The notes under the pieces: model-generated
Told to the model about the DNA's origin: nothing
What the model saw: only the letters and a program-made list of their open reading frames with translations
Databases searched by the model: none
Translations under genes and position numbers: made by a program
Shown here: in pieces, positions 31,758 through 41,584 of the stretch
How positions within the stretch are numbered: the first letter of the stretch is position 1
How the letters are laid out: each line of letters opens with the position of its first letter
NCBI RefSeq assembly: GCF_000143085.1
Contig: NC_014315.1
Span: 3,130,001-3,194,000, forward strand
DNA from: Nitrosococcus watsonii C-113
GTDB lineage: Bacteria; Pseudomonadota; Gammaproteobacteria; Nitrosococcales; Nitrosococcaceae
Direction: 5' to 3'
DNA: 64,000 bases

Positions 31758-33503
31758 TCAAGATTCCTGGCTAACTCGGATGACCTCTTCAATAGTAGTG
31801 AAGCCGGAGAGTGCCTTATGAAGACCGTCTTCATACATAATGCGCATGCCTTCTTTCTGAGCTTGCTTCTGAATCTCCCCCGCATCGGTGTGCTGGAGTA
31901 CAAGACGGCGAATAGGATCGCTCATCACCAGAAATTCCATGATCGCCGCCCGTCCATGATAACCAATCCCGTTACAGTGCTCGCAGCCAACGGCACGATG
32001 CAACATCACGGGTTTTTCCTGGCTGAAGCGATGCAATTCTAGCTCCTCTATGAGTTCAGGCAGGGCCTCGTAAGGTTCACTGCAATGTTTACAGAGAGTG
32101 CGTACCAAGCGTTGGGCCAAAATACCATTAACGGTGGAGGTCAGCAGGTAATCCTCTATTCCCATATCCAATAAGCGGGTAACCCCACCAGCCGCATCAT
32201 TGGTATGGAGAGTGGAGAGCACCACATGACCCGTCAGGGCCGATTGAACGGCGATGCCGGCGGTTTCCTTATCCCGCATTTCACCAATCATGATGACATC
32301 CGGATCTTGCCGCACGATAGACCGCAAAGCGCCGGCAAACGTAAGGCCAATCTGGGGTTTAACTTGTATCTGGTTGATCCCTTCAAGCTGATACTCCACC
32401 GGATCTTCCACCGTTACAATTTTTCGATCCGGCGTATTGAGTTTATGCAACGCGGTATAAAGGGTAGTGCTTTTACCACTGCCTGTGGGACCCGTGACGA
32501 CAATAATCCCATGGGGTTGCTCCAATACTGACAAAAACCGCTCCAAGGTACTGCCCTGGAAGCCCAGGGAGTCGAAATCCAACACCACATTGCCTTTATC
32601 TAGCAGCCGAAGCACTACACTCTCACCATAAAGCGTGGGTACCGTCGAGACCCGCAAGTCCAGCTCCCGCCCCTGGATACGAAGCTGGATTCGCCCATCC
32701 TGGGGTAATCGCCGCTCAGCGATATTAAGCTTGGCCATAATCTTGAAGCGGGAAATCACGGCAGCAGTGGAACGCGCTGGAGGAGCCTCCACATCCCGCA
32801 ACACGCCATCGATCCGGTAGCGGACTCGAAGACTGTTTTCAAAAGGCTCGATATGGATATCTGAAGCACGGGATTCCACCGCGCGCTGAATCAGCAGATT
32901 CACCAGGCGGACGACCGGGGCCTCGCTGGCCATATCCTTCAGATGCTGGACATCGGTCTCTCCATCTTCATCTGCCCCCAGATGCTCGACGAGCTGCCCC
33001 ATGGCCGATTTTCCCCCGGCCTGGCGATCAAGGGCCGCTTCAATATCCGAAGGCAAACCAACCCGCAAGCTTACGGGCTTGCTGTAAGCGAGAGCGATAG
33101 CCTCCTGGACATAATCATCACTAGGATCGGCCATCGCCAGCACCACCGCCTCCTCTTCTTCCAGCACAGGCATGGCCCGGGATTCTTTGAGGAATCGCAA
33201 TGAAACTTGACCGTTCAGATCGCTGCTATCATAATCGTTCGCTGCTAGCAGCGGCAGATCAAGCAAGGCGGAAAAGGCTTCTGCCATATCCCGCTCCGAA
33301 ATTAACCCCAGCCTTATGAGCATCACGGAAAGCCGCAGCCCTTCCTCCTCCGCCAAACGCCAGGCATGGCGGAATTCACCTGCCCGCAGCTTGCCCCGCT
33401 CAATCAAATACTCGCCAAGCTTTTCCTCCAGGCTTGGGGGAACCGCCTTCTCTTCAGGAGCAGGGGTAATAGGAATAGTTTTGCCAAGTTGTTGCGCCAC
33501 CAA
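31758..33503 (-). CDS. gspE: General secretion pathway ATPase GspE
   Basis: This 581-residue AAA+ secretion ATPase has an N-terminal T2SSE domain (residues about 30-190), Walker A GPTGSGKSTTLYTAL near 350, an Asp box (VEDPVEYQLEGINQIQV), Walker B (VIMIGEMRDKETA) and a His box (LSTLHTNDAAGGVTRLLDMG). A C-terminal tetracysteine zinc motif (CKHCSEPYE ... CEHCNGIGYHG) follows. It powers pseudopilus assembly. It is first gene of the minus-strand gspE-F-G-H-I row. Confidence 0.95.
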   Translation of the reverse strand: MVAQQLGKTIPITPAPEEKAVPPSLEEKLGEYLIERGKLRAGEFRHAWRLAEEEGLRLSVMLIRLGLISERDMAEAFSALLDLPLLAANDYDSSDLNGQVSLRFLKESRAMPVLEEEEAVVLAMADPSDDYVQEAIALAYSKPVSLRVGLPSDIEAALDRQAGGKSAMGQLVEHLGADEDGETDVQHLKDMASEAPVVRLVNLLIQRAVESRASDIHIEPFENSLRVRYRIDGVLRDVEAPPARSTAAVISRFKIMAKLNIAERRLPQDGRIQLRIQGRELDLRVSTVPTLYGESVVLRLLDKGNVVLDFDSLGFQGSTLERFLSVLEQPHGIIVVTGPTGSGKSTTLYTALHKLNTPDRKIVTVEDPVEYQLEGINQIQVKPQIGLTFAGALRSIVRQDPDVIMIGEMRDKETAGIAVQSALTGHVVLSTLHTNDAAGGVTRLLDMGIEDYLLTSTVNGILAQRLVRTLCKHCSEPYEALPELIEELELHRFSQEKPVMLHRAVGCEHCNGIGYHGRAAIMEFLVMSDPIRRLVLQHTDAGEIQKQAQKEGMRIMYEDGLHKALSGFTTIEEVIRVSQES

Positions 33504-33753
33504 AATAGAGTCCGTCCCTTACTTGTGCCGATGCCAAATAGCGAAGAAATACGATGTCTTTAAATATACTTCGGCGAAAAATCACAAAAGAATACTGCAT
33601 TTCCCAATCAAGCACTCGATTTTATCATTTGCCGCCCTATAATCTATACCCCCTTCAGACCGATCCAACCGGCCAAGGTTTTCTTTAATGGATGCCATAA
33701 TGTCGATATCTCTATAAAATAGCCCTTATTACCGAGGATTAAGGATCAAATTC

Positions 33754-34674
33754 ATGGCTAACACGGTTCAGCACCGGCTCAGGGACTGGCTTCTCAGTCT
33801 CTATCAGCACTTACTCCCCCAACATACTCTGTCCCAGCTCATGTATCGCCTGACTAGGCATCGGATTGCCGGGCTAACGGGCCTCCAAATCCGCTTATTT
33901 GCCCGGATCTTTGGGGTCAACCTGAAAGAGGCGGAATCATCCTCCCCCAAAGATTACCCCCATTTTAACGCCTTCTTTACCCGCGCTCTCAGTAAAGGTG
34001 CGCGACCCATGGCAGACTCGGCAGATGCCGTCGTTTCTCCAGCGGACGGATGTATCAGCCAACTCGGCTCCCTCACCGATGACCGCCTGCTCCAAGCCAA
34101 AGGCTGGAGCTACAACCTAGTAGAGCTGCTTGGTGGCTCCGAAAGCCGAGCTGCCCCCTTCCGCGGCGGCCAATTTGCGACGCTTTACCTTTCCCCAAAG
34201 GACTACCATCGTATCCATATGCCCTTATCAGGGCATTTACGGGAAATGACCTACTTGCCAGGCCGATTATTTTCGGTTAGCCCGAAAACCGTCAATGGAA
34301 TCCATAATCTCTTCGCCCGTAATGAACGGGTGGTCAACATTTTTGACACTGAAGCGGGTCCCCTGGCCATGGTGTTAGTGGGCGCCATTTTTGTCGGCAG
34401 TATCGAAACTGTATGGGCCGGCCAAATCACCCCGCCCTACCGGCATCAACCTTATCACCAGCTTTACGAAGGAGATAAAGGGATCTCCCTGACAAAAGGC
34501 CAGGAGATGGGACGCTTTAACATGGGCTCTACCGTTATTCTGATTTTTCCTCCCGACACGATCCACTGGCAGTCCGAGCTGCAAGCGGAAATGCCGGTAC
34601 TCATGGGCCAGCCCCTGGGGCAACTTATCACCGCCGTCCGGGCAGAGATGGAAAAAAAACGGGCCAGCGCCTAA
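33754..34674 (+). CDS. psd: Phosphatidylserine decarboxylase
   Basis: This 306-residue protein shows the HFNAFFTRAL and VVSPADGCI segments, then YLSPKDYHRIHMPLSG and SVSPKTVNGIHNLFARNERV. The pyruvoyl self-cleavage site is FNMGSTVILIFPP near residue 250, where the usual LGST motif is MGST; the Gly-Ser bond is kept. The enzyme makes phosphatidylethanolamine at the inner membrane. It starts at ATG 33754. It is divergent from gspE. Confidence 0.96.
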   Translation: MANTVQHRLRDWLLSLYQHLLPQHTLSQLMYRLTRHRIAGLTGLQIRLFARIFGVNLKEAESSSPKDYPHFNAFFTRALSKGARPMADSADAVVSPADGCISQLGSLTDDRLLQAKGWSYNLVELLGGSESRAAPFRGGQFATLYLSPKDYHRIHMPLSGHLREMTYLPGRLFSVSPKTVNGIHNLFARNERVVNIFDTEAGPLAMVLVGAIFVGSIETVWAGQITPPYRHQPYHQLYEGDKGISLTKGQEMGRFNMGSTVILIFPPDTIHWQSELQAEMPVLMGQPLGQLITAVRAEMEKKRASA

Positions 34675-34811
34675 GAAAACGAGAATTATCCCTATAAAAA
34701 GCGGACCGCCAGCATTAAAAATCAGTAGGTTACAAAGAAATAACCTAAGAAAGCTATTTTTTGCCTTATCCTTAATTTAAGGAACAGCCACTTAGTCCCT
34801 CGGAGGCACTC

Positions 34812-36401
34812 ATGAATTCTTTCATCGATATTAAACGGCGTAAATTTTTACAGTATGCAGGAATCGGGACTGCAACCATGGCCCTGGCCCCCAATTGGCT
34901 ATGGGCGGGAGCCGGCCCCAAAAACAATGCCTACCTGTTCTCAAATCCCGATGTAGAAATCAGGATGACTGCCCAGGTCACGAAAACCTCCATCTTATCG
35001 GGTCCACCGACGGAAGTCTGGAAATTCTCGGCAACATTGCTCAAAGGCCCCCAGGGAACGGTGGAAGAAATTCCTGGCAGCTATCTAGGGCCAATCCTGC
35101 GCCTCCGGCAAGGGCAAAAAGTTCGTATTCACTTCCATAATAAGGTTCCCGGTCCCTGTGTCATCCACCAACATGGCCTTCACGTTCCGGAAAGATCAGA
35201 TGGCCATCCCCGTTATGCCATCGATCAAGGGCAAACCTACAGCTATGATTTCCAGGTTCTCAACCGCGCTGGCACTTACTGGTACCATTCCCATACCCAT
35301 CAATACACCGGACACCGGGTCTACTTTGGTCTCGCCGGTTTGCTGTTGGTTAGCGACCAGGAGGAACGGGCACTTAATCTGCCAAGCGGCGACTACGAAA
35401 TTCCCCTGGTTATCCAGGATCGCCAGTTCGGCCAGCAGAATGAACTCCATTATACTCGCGGGATGCATGAGCGGATGGCCGGATTCCTTGGCAATCGCAT
35501 CCTGGTCAATGGCTTCCCCGATTTCGAACTCCCGGTAGCCGCACGCGCCTACCGGCTGCGGATACTCAACGGCTCCAATTCCCGTATCTACAAACTTGCC
35601 TGGAGCGACGGCACCCCTGTGACCGTCATCGCCAGCGACGGAGGATTACTGGAGAAACCGGAACGCTATCCCTATGTGACCCTCGCTCCCGCCGAACGAA
35701 TAGAACTCTGGGTAGATTTTGGCGGACGCAAGGTGGGCTCCGAAATAAAGCTGCAAAGTCTTCCCTTCTCCGGAACCATGCCCCGCATGGGTGGTGGCAT
35801 GGGAGGAAGAGGCCACGGCAGGGGAAGACATGGCCATGGTGGTGACAGCGCCTTACCCAATGGCGCCGATTTTTCCATCATGAAAGTCCAGGTAGTACGT
35901 AAAGAGAATGAAAACCAAAAGTTACCAAGACGTCTATCCACCATTCGAAACTATCAGATGCAGGAAGCGGAAAACCCCGACCACCCCCGAACTATCCATC
36001 TCTCCATGCGGCCCCATTCACCGCGTCTCAATGGCCGCTCCTTTAGCATGACAGCCGTCGCCGAGGAAGAGGGCGTCAAACTTGATTCCTTACAACTTAT
36101 AGAATTCGTCAACCGGGACCGGCGGGCCCGCGGCATGATGATGGCCCACCCCATGCACATTCATGGACAACCCTTTCAAATCTTAAGACGGGAAGTATTA
36201 CCGGCATTCCAGCAAAGTTATACCACCCTCAGCAAGGGGTTTATCAACAGCGGGTGGCGAGATACAGTCCTGGTCATGCCGGGAGAAAAAGTGACCCTGT
36301 TGAAACCCTTCGAAGACTATGAGGGCCTGTTTTTATACCACTGCCATAACATGGAGCACGAAGACCTGGATATGATGCGCAACTTCCAGGTACGGGCCTA
36401 A
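34812..36401 (+). CDS. Tat-exported multicopper oxidase
   Basis: This 529-residue protein begins MNSFIDIKRRKFLQYAGIGT, a twin-arginine-like signal (RRKFL). Copper ligands are all visible: HQHGLH near 116, WYHSHTH near 156, HPMHIHGQPF near 448 and the terminal LYHCHNMEHEDLDMM. A linker near residues 318-342 is rich in Gly, Met, Arg and His (MPRMGGGMGGRGHGRGRHGH), resembling methionine-rich inserts of cuprous oxidases such as CueO. It likely oxidises Cu(I) or organic substrates in the periplasm. A good ribosome site (CGGAGGC) precedes ATG 34812. It is a single gene between psd and rnr. Confidence 0.92.
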   Translation: MNSFIDIKRRKFLQYAGIGTATMALAPNWLWAGAGPKNNAYLFSNPDVEIRMTAQVTKTSILSGPPTEVWKFSATLLKGPQGTVEEIPGSYLGPILRLRQGQKVRIHFHNKVPGPCVIHQHGLHVPERSDGHPRYAIDQGQTYSYDFQVLNRAGTYWYHSHTHQYTGHRVYFGLAGLLLVSDQEERALNLPSGDYEIPLVIQDRQFGQQNELHYTRGMHERMAGFLGNRILVNGFPDFELPVAARAYRLRILNGSNSRIYKLAWSDGTPVTVIASDGGLLEKPERYPYVTLAPAERIELWVDFGGRKVGSEIKLQSLPFSGTMPRMGGGMGGRGHGRGRHGHGGDSALPNGADFSIMKVQVVRKENENQKLPRRLSTIRNYQMQEAENPDHPRTIHLSMRPHSPRLNGRSFSMTAVAEEEGVKLDSLQLIEFVNRDRRARGMMMAHPMHIHGQPFQILRREVLPAFQQSYTTLSKGFINSGWRDTVLVMPGEKVTLLKPFEDYEGLFLYHCHNMEHEDLDMMRNFQVRA

Positions 36402-36424
36402 TAATAAGCAAGCCACGTTTTGCT

Positions 36425-38593
36425 TTAAGCTAATTCCAGATCGATCTTTTTTTCATCCAGATCGACCCGGACGACCATGACTCGAACTTTATCGGCCAAA
36501 CGGTAAACTTGGCGCGTGTGCTCCCCCAGGAGACGGCGACCCGCAGGGTCGAAATGGAAATAATCGTTGCCCAGGGCCGTCACGTGGACCAGTCCTTCCA
36601 CATAAATATCACTGAGTTCTACAAACAGGCCAAAAGATGTCACCCCGGTAATTAAGCCATCAAAGGACTCACCGACCTTGTCCTTCATATATTCACACTT
36701 GAGCCAGTCCTCGGCATCACGGGTCGCTTCATCGGCGCGGCGCTCGGTCATGGAACAATGCTCCCCCAGGGCCGTCATCTCATCCCGAGTATAAAGGAAC
36801 ATTTTTGCGGAACGTTGCTCTAGCACATGGCGAATAGCGCGATGCACCAGCAAATCAGGGTAGCGCCGTATGGGAGAAGTAAAGTGAGTATAGACAGGCA
36901 GGGACAACCCAAAATGCCCATGGTTATCGGGACTGTAAATCGCCTGCTTAAAGGTGCGCAATATCACCGTCTGGATAAGATGGGCATCCGGACGCTCCTG
37001 GACAGAGCGTAAAAAGCGGGCAAAATCCTTGGCTCCGGGAGACTCGCCCCCCTGCAGCGCCAGTCCTAATTCAGCCAGGAATCGGTGTAGATCGACCAAC
37101 TTATCGTCCGCCGGTTGTTCGTGAACGCGATAAAGGGTGGGCACCTTATGCTGCGTTAGGAATCGAGCCGCGGCTACATTGGCCAAGATCATGAATTCCT
37201 CGATCAGACGATGGGCGTCATTACGCACCAAGGGCTGAATATCCTTAATCTTTTGGGCTTCATCGAAAATGATTTGGGTCTCCCCCATTTCAAAATCAAT
37301 AGCGCCCCGCCGAACCCGGGCTTTATGCAACACCTGATAAAGACTGTACATGGCCTCAAGCCCTGGAAGCACCGCCTCATAACGCTTTTGCAGCTTGCGA
37401 TCACGATCCTCGAGCAAGGCCGCAGCCTGGTGGTAAGTCAATCGGGCCGCTGACCGTATTATCCCGGAATGAAAGCGAAAACTATTTAACCCCCCCCGCG
37501 GACCGATCACCATTTCACAGACCAAACACAGTCGATCCACCTTTGGATTGAGGGAGCACAAACCATTAGACAGCGCTTCCGGCAGCATGGGAATTACTCG
37601 GCTGGGAAAGTACACCGAGTTGCCCCGTTTTTCGGCCTCGCTATCCAGGGCGGAATAAGGCTGTACATACCAGGAGACATCCGCAATCGCCACCCACAAG
37701 CGCCAACCCTGACCGTGGCGCTCCGCATAAACCGCATCATCAAAATCCTGGGCATCTTCCCCATCAATGGTCACCAGAGGCAGATCCCGCAAATCTAACC
37801 GTCCCGCTTTTGCTTTTTTAGGCACCGTGGTTTTGAAAACCTTGGCCTCGGTCAGCACTTCTTCCGGCCAAACATGGGGTAGTTCATGGATTTGAAGCGC
37901 AATATCCATCTCCATCCCTGGCGCCATGCGATCGCCGAGCACCTCCATGATTCTGCCAATGGGCTGGCGCTTGACGGTAGGCTGCTCCGTGATCTCGGCA
38001 ACGACAATTTGATTATCCTGGGCACCCTCCTGATGCTCCAACGGAATTAGAATATCTTGGCTGAGACGTTGGTTGCTGGGCACTAAAAAACCCAATGTAT
38101 CCTCGGCGACAAAGCGGCCCACAACCCGGTGATTATTCCGCTCTAACACTTCAATCACGGCCCCCTCGCGGCGCCCACGCCGGTCAATCCCGGTAACCTG
38201 GGCAACCGCCCTATCCCCATGCAGGACAGCACGCATCTGCCGGGCGGAAAGATAAAGATCCTCTCCCCCCTCATCAGGCACCAGAAAACCGTAGCCATCC
38301 TTGTGACCGATGATCCGCCCCCGCACTAGATCCATTTTGTGGACCAGGCCATAGGCGCGGCGGCGGTTGCGCATGAGCTGGCCATCCCGTTCCATGGCCC
38401 GCAGGCGGCGGCGGAAAGCCTCCCGCACCTCCTCGTCGCTATCAAGCTTTAGGGTTTTTATCAGCTCCTTGCGAGTCATGGGCCTACCCCGCCGTTCTAA
38501 ACATTGCATGATATATTCCCGGCTCGGGATAGGTTGCCCGTATTTCTGGGTTTCACGGGCAAAGTAGGGGTCCTTTTTTTTCCAATCGCTCAT
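36425..38593 (-). CDS. rnr: Ribonuclease R
   Basis: This protein has about 722 residues from ATG 38593 (MSDWKKKDPYF); the frame is open to 38641. An N-terminal winged helix (IMQCLERRGRPMTRKELIKTLKL) and cold-shock domains (GRIIGHKDGYGFLVPDEGGEDLYLS) precede the RNB catalytic domain. That domain has the Asp cluster (TIDGEDAQDFDDAVYAE near residue 255) and a C-terminal S1 domain (GESFDGLITGVTSFGLFVEL). It is a processive 3'-5' exoribonuclease for structured RNA and quality control. It converges with the multicopper oxidase gene. Confidence 0.96.
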   Translation of the reverse strand: MSDWKKKDPYFARETQKYGQPIPSREYIMQCLERRGRPMTRKELIKTLKLDSDEEVREAFRRRLRAMERDGQLMRNRRRAYGLVHKMDLVRGRIIGHKDGYGFLVPDEGGEDLYLSARQMRAVLHGDRAVAQVTGIDRRGRREGAVIEVLERNNHRVVGRFVAEDTLGFLVPSNQRLSQDILIPLEHQEGAQDNQIVVAEITEQPTVKRQPIGRIMEVLGDRMAPGMEMDIALQIHELPHVWPEEVLTEAKVFKTTVPKKAKAGRLDLRDLPLVTIDGEDAQDFDDAVYAERHGQGWRLWVAIADVSWYVQPYSALDSEAEKRGNSVYFPSRVIPMLPEALSNGLCSLNPKVDRLCLVCEMVIGPRGGLNSFRFHSGIIRSAARLTYHQAAALLEDRDRKLQKRYEAVLPGLEAMYSLYQVLHKARVRRGAIDFEMGETQIIFDEAQKIKDIQPLVRNDAHRLIEEFMILANVAAARFLTQHKVPTLYRVHEQPADDKLVDLHRFLAELGLALQGGESPGAKDFARFLRSVQERPDAHLIQTVILRTFKQAIYSPDNHGHFGLSLPVYTHFTSPIRRYPDLLVHRAIRHVLEQRSAKMFLYTRDEMTALGEHCSMTERRADEATRDAEDWLKCEYMKDKVGESFDGLITGVTSFGLFVELSDIYVEGLVHVTALGNDYFHFDPAGRRLLGEHTRQVYRLADKVRVMVVRVDLDEKKIDLELA

Positions 38594-38676
38594 TGACAAG
38601 TAATTTTTGGGTCGGTAAAGTTTGCGTTTGCTTAAAAGCACCTATTATATCTATCTAAGCACCCCTATTGATACAA

Positions 38677-38763
38677 GCCGAGGTGGCGGAATTGGTAGAC
38701 GCGCATGGTTCAGGTCCATGTGGGGGAAACCCTGTGGAGGTTCAAGTCCTCTCCTCGGCACCA
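38677..38763 (+). tRNA. tRNA-Leu (anticodon CAG)
   Basis: The 87-base gene has acceptor stem GCCGAGG/CCTCGGC, D arm with GGCGGAATTGGTAGACGC, an anticodon stem CATGG/CCATG around loop TTCAGGT (anticodon CAG), a variable arm of class II size, T arm GAGGTTCAAGTCCTC and an encoded CCA. The class II shape and A at position 73 fit tRNA-Leu. Confidence 0.96.
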
Positions 38764-38818
38764 CTTGTTAGGGATAATAATAAAATCAGTGTGCTAACAG
38801 CTCAAACGCACAGGTAAT

Positions 38819-39077
38819 TTAGCTGGGCTCAACTGTAACATACTCTACCGGCACATTCCCATTATCCATCCCCTTCACTGTCCAAGGCTTCTCATGGGCA
38901 AGCAGAAATTTTTTCCGCCGAACTTTCAAATCTAACCCTACCCAAATTTTCCTTACCTGGCCTTAGACCCTGTACAATCCATAGCTTGCAACGGGTAAAC
39001 CCAGTCTTTAATAGCTCCAGATTATGTCCCCCTAGCTCCCCGCCGATATAACCCAGGTTAACGTTATCCCCGTACAA
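38819..39077 (-). pseudogene. Decayed coding remnant in the 38764-39553 gap
   Basis: No intact gene is seen in this gap of about 790 bases. On the minus strand one frame reads LYGDNVNLGYIGGELGGHNLE and LLKTGFTRCKLWIVQGLRPGKE, and another continues DLKVRRKKFLLAHEKPWTVKG to a stop at 38819. Together they look like one protein end with a frameshift near 38935. I do not recognise the family. The rest of the gap is AT-rich towards 39553 and probably holds the promoter of the next gene. Confidence 0.4.
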
Positions 39078-39553
39078 ACACCAATAAGAGTTAGGGCAGT
39101 TTTACACTACCTAACCGCCTCCGCAAAATGACAAGCAGTGTACGCTGGCAATCTGCCAATGATTGTCCTGGATACAAAACAACCTCCCCCGTAGTTACTG
39201 CACCTATGAAACCCATCAATAAGCTAATCCACCACACTGCCACACTGTGATCTTTCCTCTAGCAAACTTATTGCCCTTCTCAAGAGCAGCGTGGGCATCT
39301 CCAAATAAAAAAATAACGAAATTACTGCCAGTCGTTTGCCAATATCTTTAGCGATCATCTCATTTGTGTGGTTGTTGATATATCAAGAATTGTCGCGCTA
39401 GTGGATTTATTATCCACACGCCAAACTGAGAAGTATTCCTCACAATAAAAAACGATAAAAAAATAAGATATTGAACTGAAAGTCCATAAAAAATTCCAGG
39501 TTGGAATACTTCCAGAAGATTAAGAAATAAATAACGAATGAGGGAACTTTTTA

Positions 39554-40873
39554 ATGAATAAATATGCCTCTTATTTACTATTGGCATTTATATGTTTACT
39601 GACTCTGCCTTTAAGCCAAGCTAAAGCGGAGGAGCAGCAAGGTATTTATAATCAATATCTACAGCCTGTGGTAACCGCCATTGATTATCACACGCGTATG
39701 ATATACCTCCTTAATTACGAAAAGGACAAAATAATCACGGTAGATCCATTTTTTATAGAAGGTTGGCCAGGCGATGTTCCCCTGCAACATACCATGATAT
39801 TACCGGAGGGAGATAGATTTTACGTCACTACCGATAATACCGACGAGCACTCCGCCTATATCGTTGCCTTAAAGGTAAACGATATTAACTGGGATAATGG
39901 CACAGCAGACGTCATACTGGATTCAGTATTGACAGTAGATGTTCCCAACACTCCGTCAGAATTTCCCTTTGTAGAATCCATCAACAATAGCCAAGCGATT
40001 CCTAACTGGATAGTTTCTCCGTCAACTCAAATTCACGGACCCACATTATTACCCTATTCAAGTTTTGCCTACTTTACTGAATTGACGGGGGACAAGGTAC
40101 GCGTCGTTAATTATAAAACCAATGAATTTGCTGATGTCGATCCCATCAGCATTCCCGGATATACGGAACAGACTCATGGCGTCATGTTCAACAAGTCGGG
40201 AACCCTGGGGTTGGGAACAGGCTATTTTTTTGATAATAGCGTAATCGATTTATATAAAACCAATAGGGAAACCGGGCAATTGGAGGCCGTGAAGCAAATC
40301 ATGCTGGGTAATGGGAAAAAGCATGCGGCTTTTTCTCATTATATTTTTTGGCTGGATGAACGCTACGCCCTCACCGCCTCAATGCAACTTGGAAAAACCT
40401 CTTTAACACCGCCAACCACACGTAAGATCATCCCACCGAGCGTATGGCTGATTGACGCCTGGGAGGGAACCGCCACTAGAATTATCAAGCATACCAAACG
40501 TGTTAATGGACGTGGCATCTTCCGCTCTGCCTCTGACATTGCCGTTGTTGGCAACAAGCTCTATATCGCCGAGGAAGATTCCATTGACCATACCTTTGGT
40601 GATGATGGCTATGTTTCCGTCTTCGATATCAGTAACCGCTACCGGCCACGGTTTATAAAAAGATTTAAGCCAGGCGTGGAATTTCCCCAGGGATTTGCTG
40701 TTGCCCACACCCTGAATCCAACGCCAGACAACCGCTATTTATTGGTAGGTAGCTGGGTTTCAGGATATATCATTAAAATTGATACCTTGACGGACACAGT
40801 CGTGAAGGTGTTCGGTCCTGGTGACGGCCTCGTTATGCCGCATGGTTTGTATGCCGCGGGTGGTATTCGCTGA
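39554..40873 (+). CDS. Exported beta-propeller protein of unknown function
   Basis: This 439-residue protein has a signal peptide (MNKYASYLLLAFICLLTLPL, cleavage near AKAEE). Repeating strands follow (IYLLNYEKDKIITVDPF, FYVTTDNTDEHSAYIVALKV, YFTELTGDKVRVVNYKT, LYIAEEDSIDH, YVSVFDISN, LLVGSWVSGYIIKIDTLTD), which is the YVTN/WD-like propeller pattern. Conserved His-rich loops (QTHGVMF, MPHGLY, AVAHTLNP) could bind metal. No haem motif is seen. It lies 120 bases before a SCO1-type copper chaperone gene, which suggests a role in periplasmic copper or electron transfer; this is inference. Confidence 0.7.
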   Translation: MNKYASYLLLAFICLLTLPLSQAKAEEQQGIYNQYLQPVVTAIDYHTRMIYLLNYEKDKIITVDPFFIEGWPGDVPLQHTMILPEGDRFYVTTDNTDEHSAYIVALKVNDINWDNGTADVILDSVLTVDVPNTPSEFPFVESINNSQAIPNWIVSPSTQIHGPTLLPYSSFAYFTELTGDKVRVVNYKTNEFADVDPISIPGYTEQTHGVMFNKSGTLGLGTGYFFDNSVIDLYKTNRETGQLEAVKQIMLGNGKKHAAFSHYIFWLDERYALTASMQLGKTSLTPPTTRKIIPPSVWLIDAWEGTATRIIKHTKRVNGRGIFRSASDIAVVGNKLYIAEEDSIDHTFGDDGYVSVFDISNRYRPRFIKRFKPGVEFPQGFAVAHTLNPTPDNRYLLVGSWVSGYIIKIDTLTDTVVKVFGPGDGLVMPHGLYAAGGIR

Positions 40874-40902
40874 TTATTGATAGTCCATTGCTAAATACGC
40901 CG

Positions 40903-40939
40903 CCAACCGGCCCGACTTTAAAATACAGGGGCCGGTTGG
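40903..40939 (+). terminator. Strong hairpin between the propeller and SCO1 genes
   Basis: CCAACCGGCCC and its complement GGGCCGGTTGG form an 11-bp stem around a loop of about 14 bases. No T run follows, so it may be an mRNA-stabilising or attenuating element rather than a full terminator. Confidence 0.55.
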
Positions 40940-40993
40940 ATGCAGCAGCAACGTATAGCCACAAAAATTAACTAAAGGAATCATAACGTAGAA

Positions 40994-41584
40994 ATGAGAA
41001 ATCGTGCTTTATATAGTCTCGCTACAGGCATGATGCTACTGCTGCTTACCCCCACTAAGTTAATAGCTTCAACCATCGTCTTGAAACATACTGCGCCTTT
41101 GCAAAAAGAAGCGATAGCCCACTTAAACCAAGGAAGTAAAAGCGATAGCGGGCAATGGAGGCTGGTCGTTTTTGGCTTTACCAACTGTAGCGATGTCTGT
41201 CCCATATCGCTTGCCAATCTTTCCATGCTAATGGGAGCCGCAGCAAAAGAAAATATTAAACTGGCGGGAACTTTTGTAACCATCGATCCCGATAGGGACA
41301 CCAATGCAGTACTAGCCGAGTATACTGATAAATTTAATGCCGATATTGCCTATCTACGCCTAACAGGCGAAGACCTGGAACGCCTTAAAAGCACCTTCGG
41401 CGTGGAAAGCGTTTTCTATACCAAGAATGCGGGCAACAGAATTCACTATCAGGTCGATCACAGTAGCACCGGTTTTCTCATCGATCCCGAAGGAAGAATT
41501 AGAGTTCTGTTTGATGCGGTGGAAGATGCCGTCGATATTGCTAACATGATCCACGAGCAAGGAGCACTATTTAACCATGAGTAA
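40994..41584 (+). CDS. SCO1/SenC/PrrC-type copper chaperone
   Basis: This 196-residue protein has a signal or anchor segment (LATGMMLLLLTPTKLIAS) and a thioredoxin fold. The copper-binding Cys pair is in VFGFTNCSDVCPISL (C-x3-C), and the conserved His lies in VDHSSTGFLIDPEGR near residue 156. SCO proteins deliver copper to the CuA site of cytochrome oxidase or act as redox sensors in the periplasm. A GGAAT-type site precedes ATG 40994. The next gene overlaps its end by 8 bases. Confidence 0.93.
   Translation: MRNRALYSLATGMMLLLLTPTKLIASTIVLKHTAPLQKEAIAHLNQGSKSDSGQWRLVVFGFTNCSDVCPISLANLSMLMGAAAKENIKLAGTFVTIDPDRDTNAVLAEYTDKFNADIAYLRLTGEDLERLKSTFGVESVFYTKNAGNRIHYQVDHSSTGFLIDPEGRIRVLFDAVEDAVDIANMIHEQGALFNHE

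Noticed and set aside
40903-40939. Riboswitch before SCO1
   Set aside because: A simple hairpin with no conserved riboswitch core that I can see.
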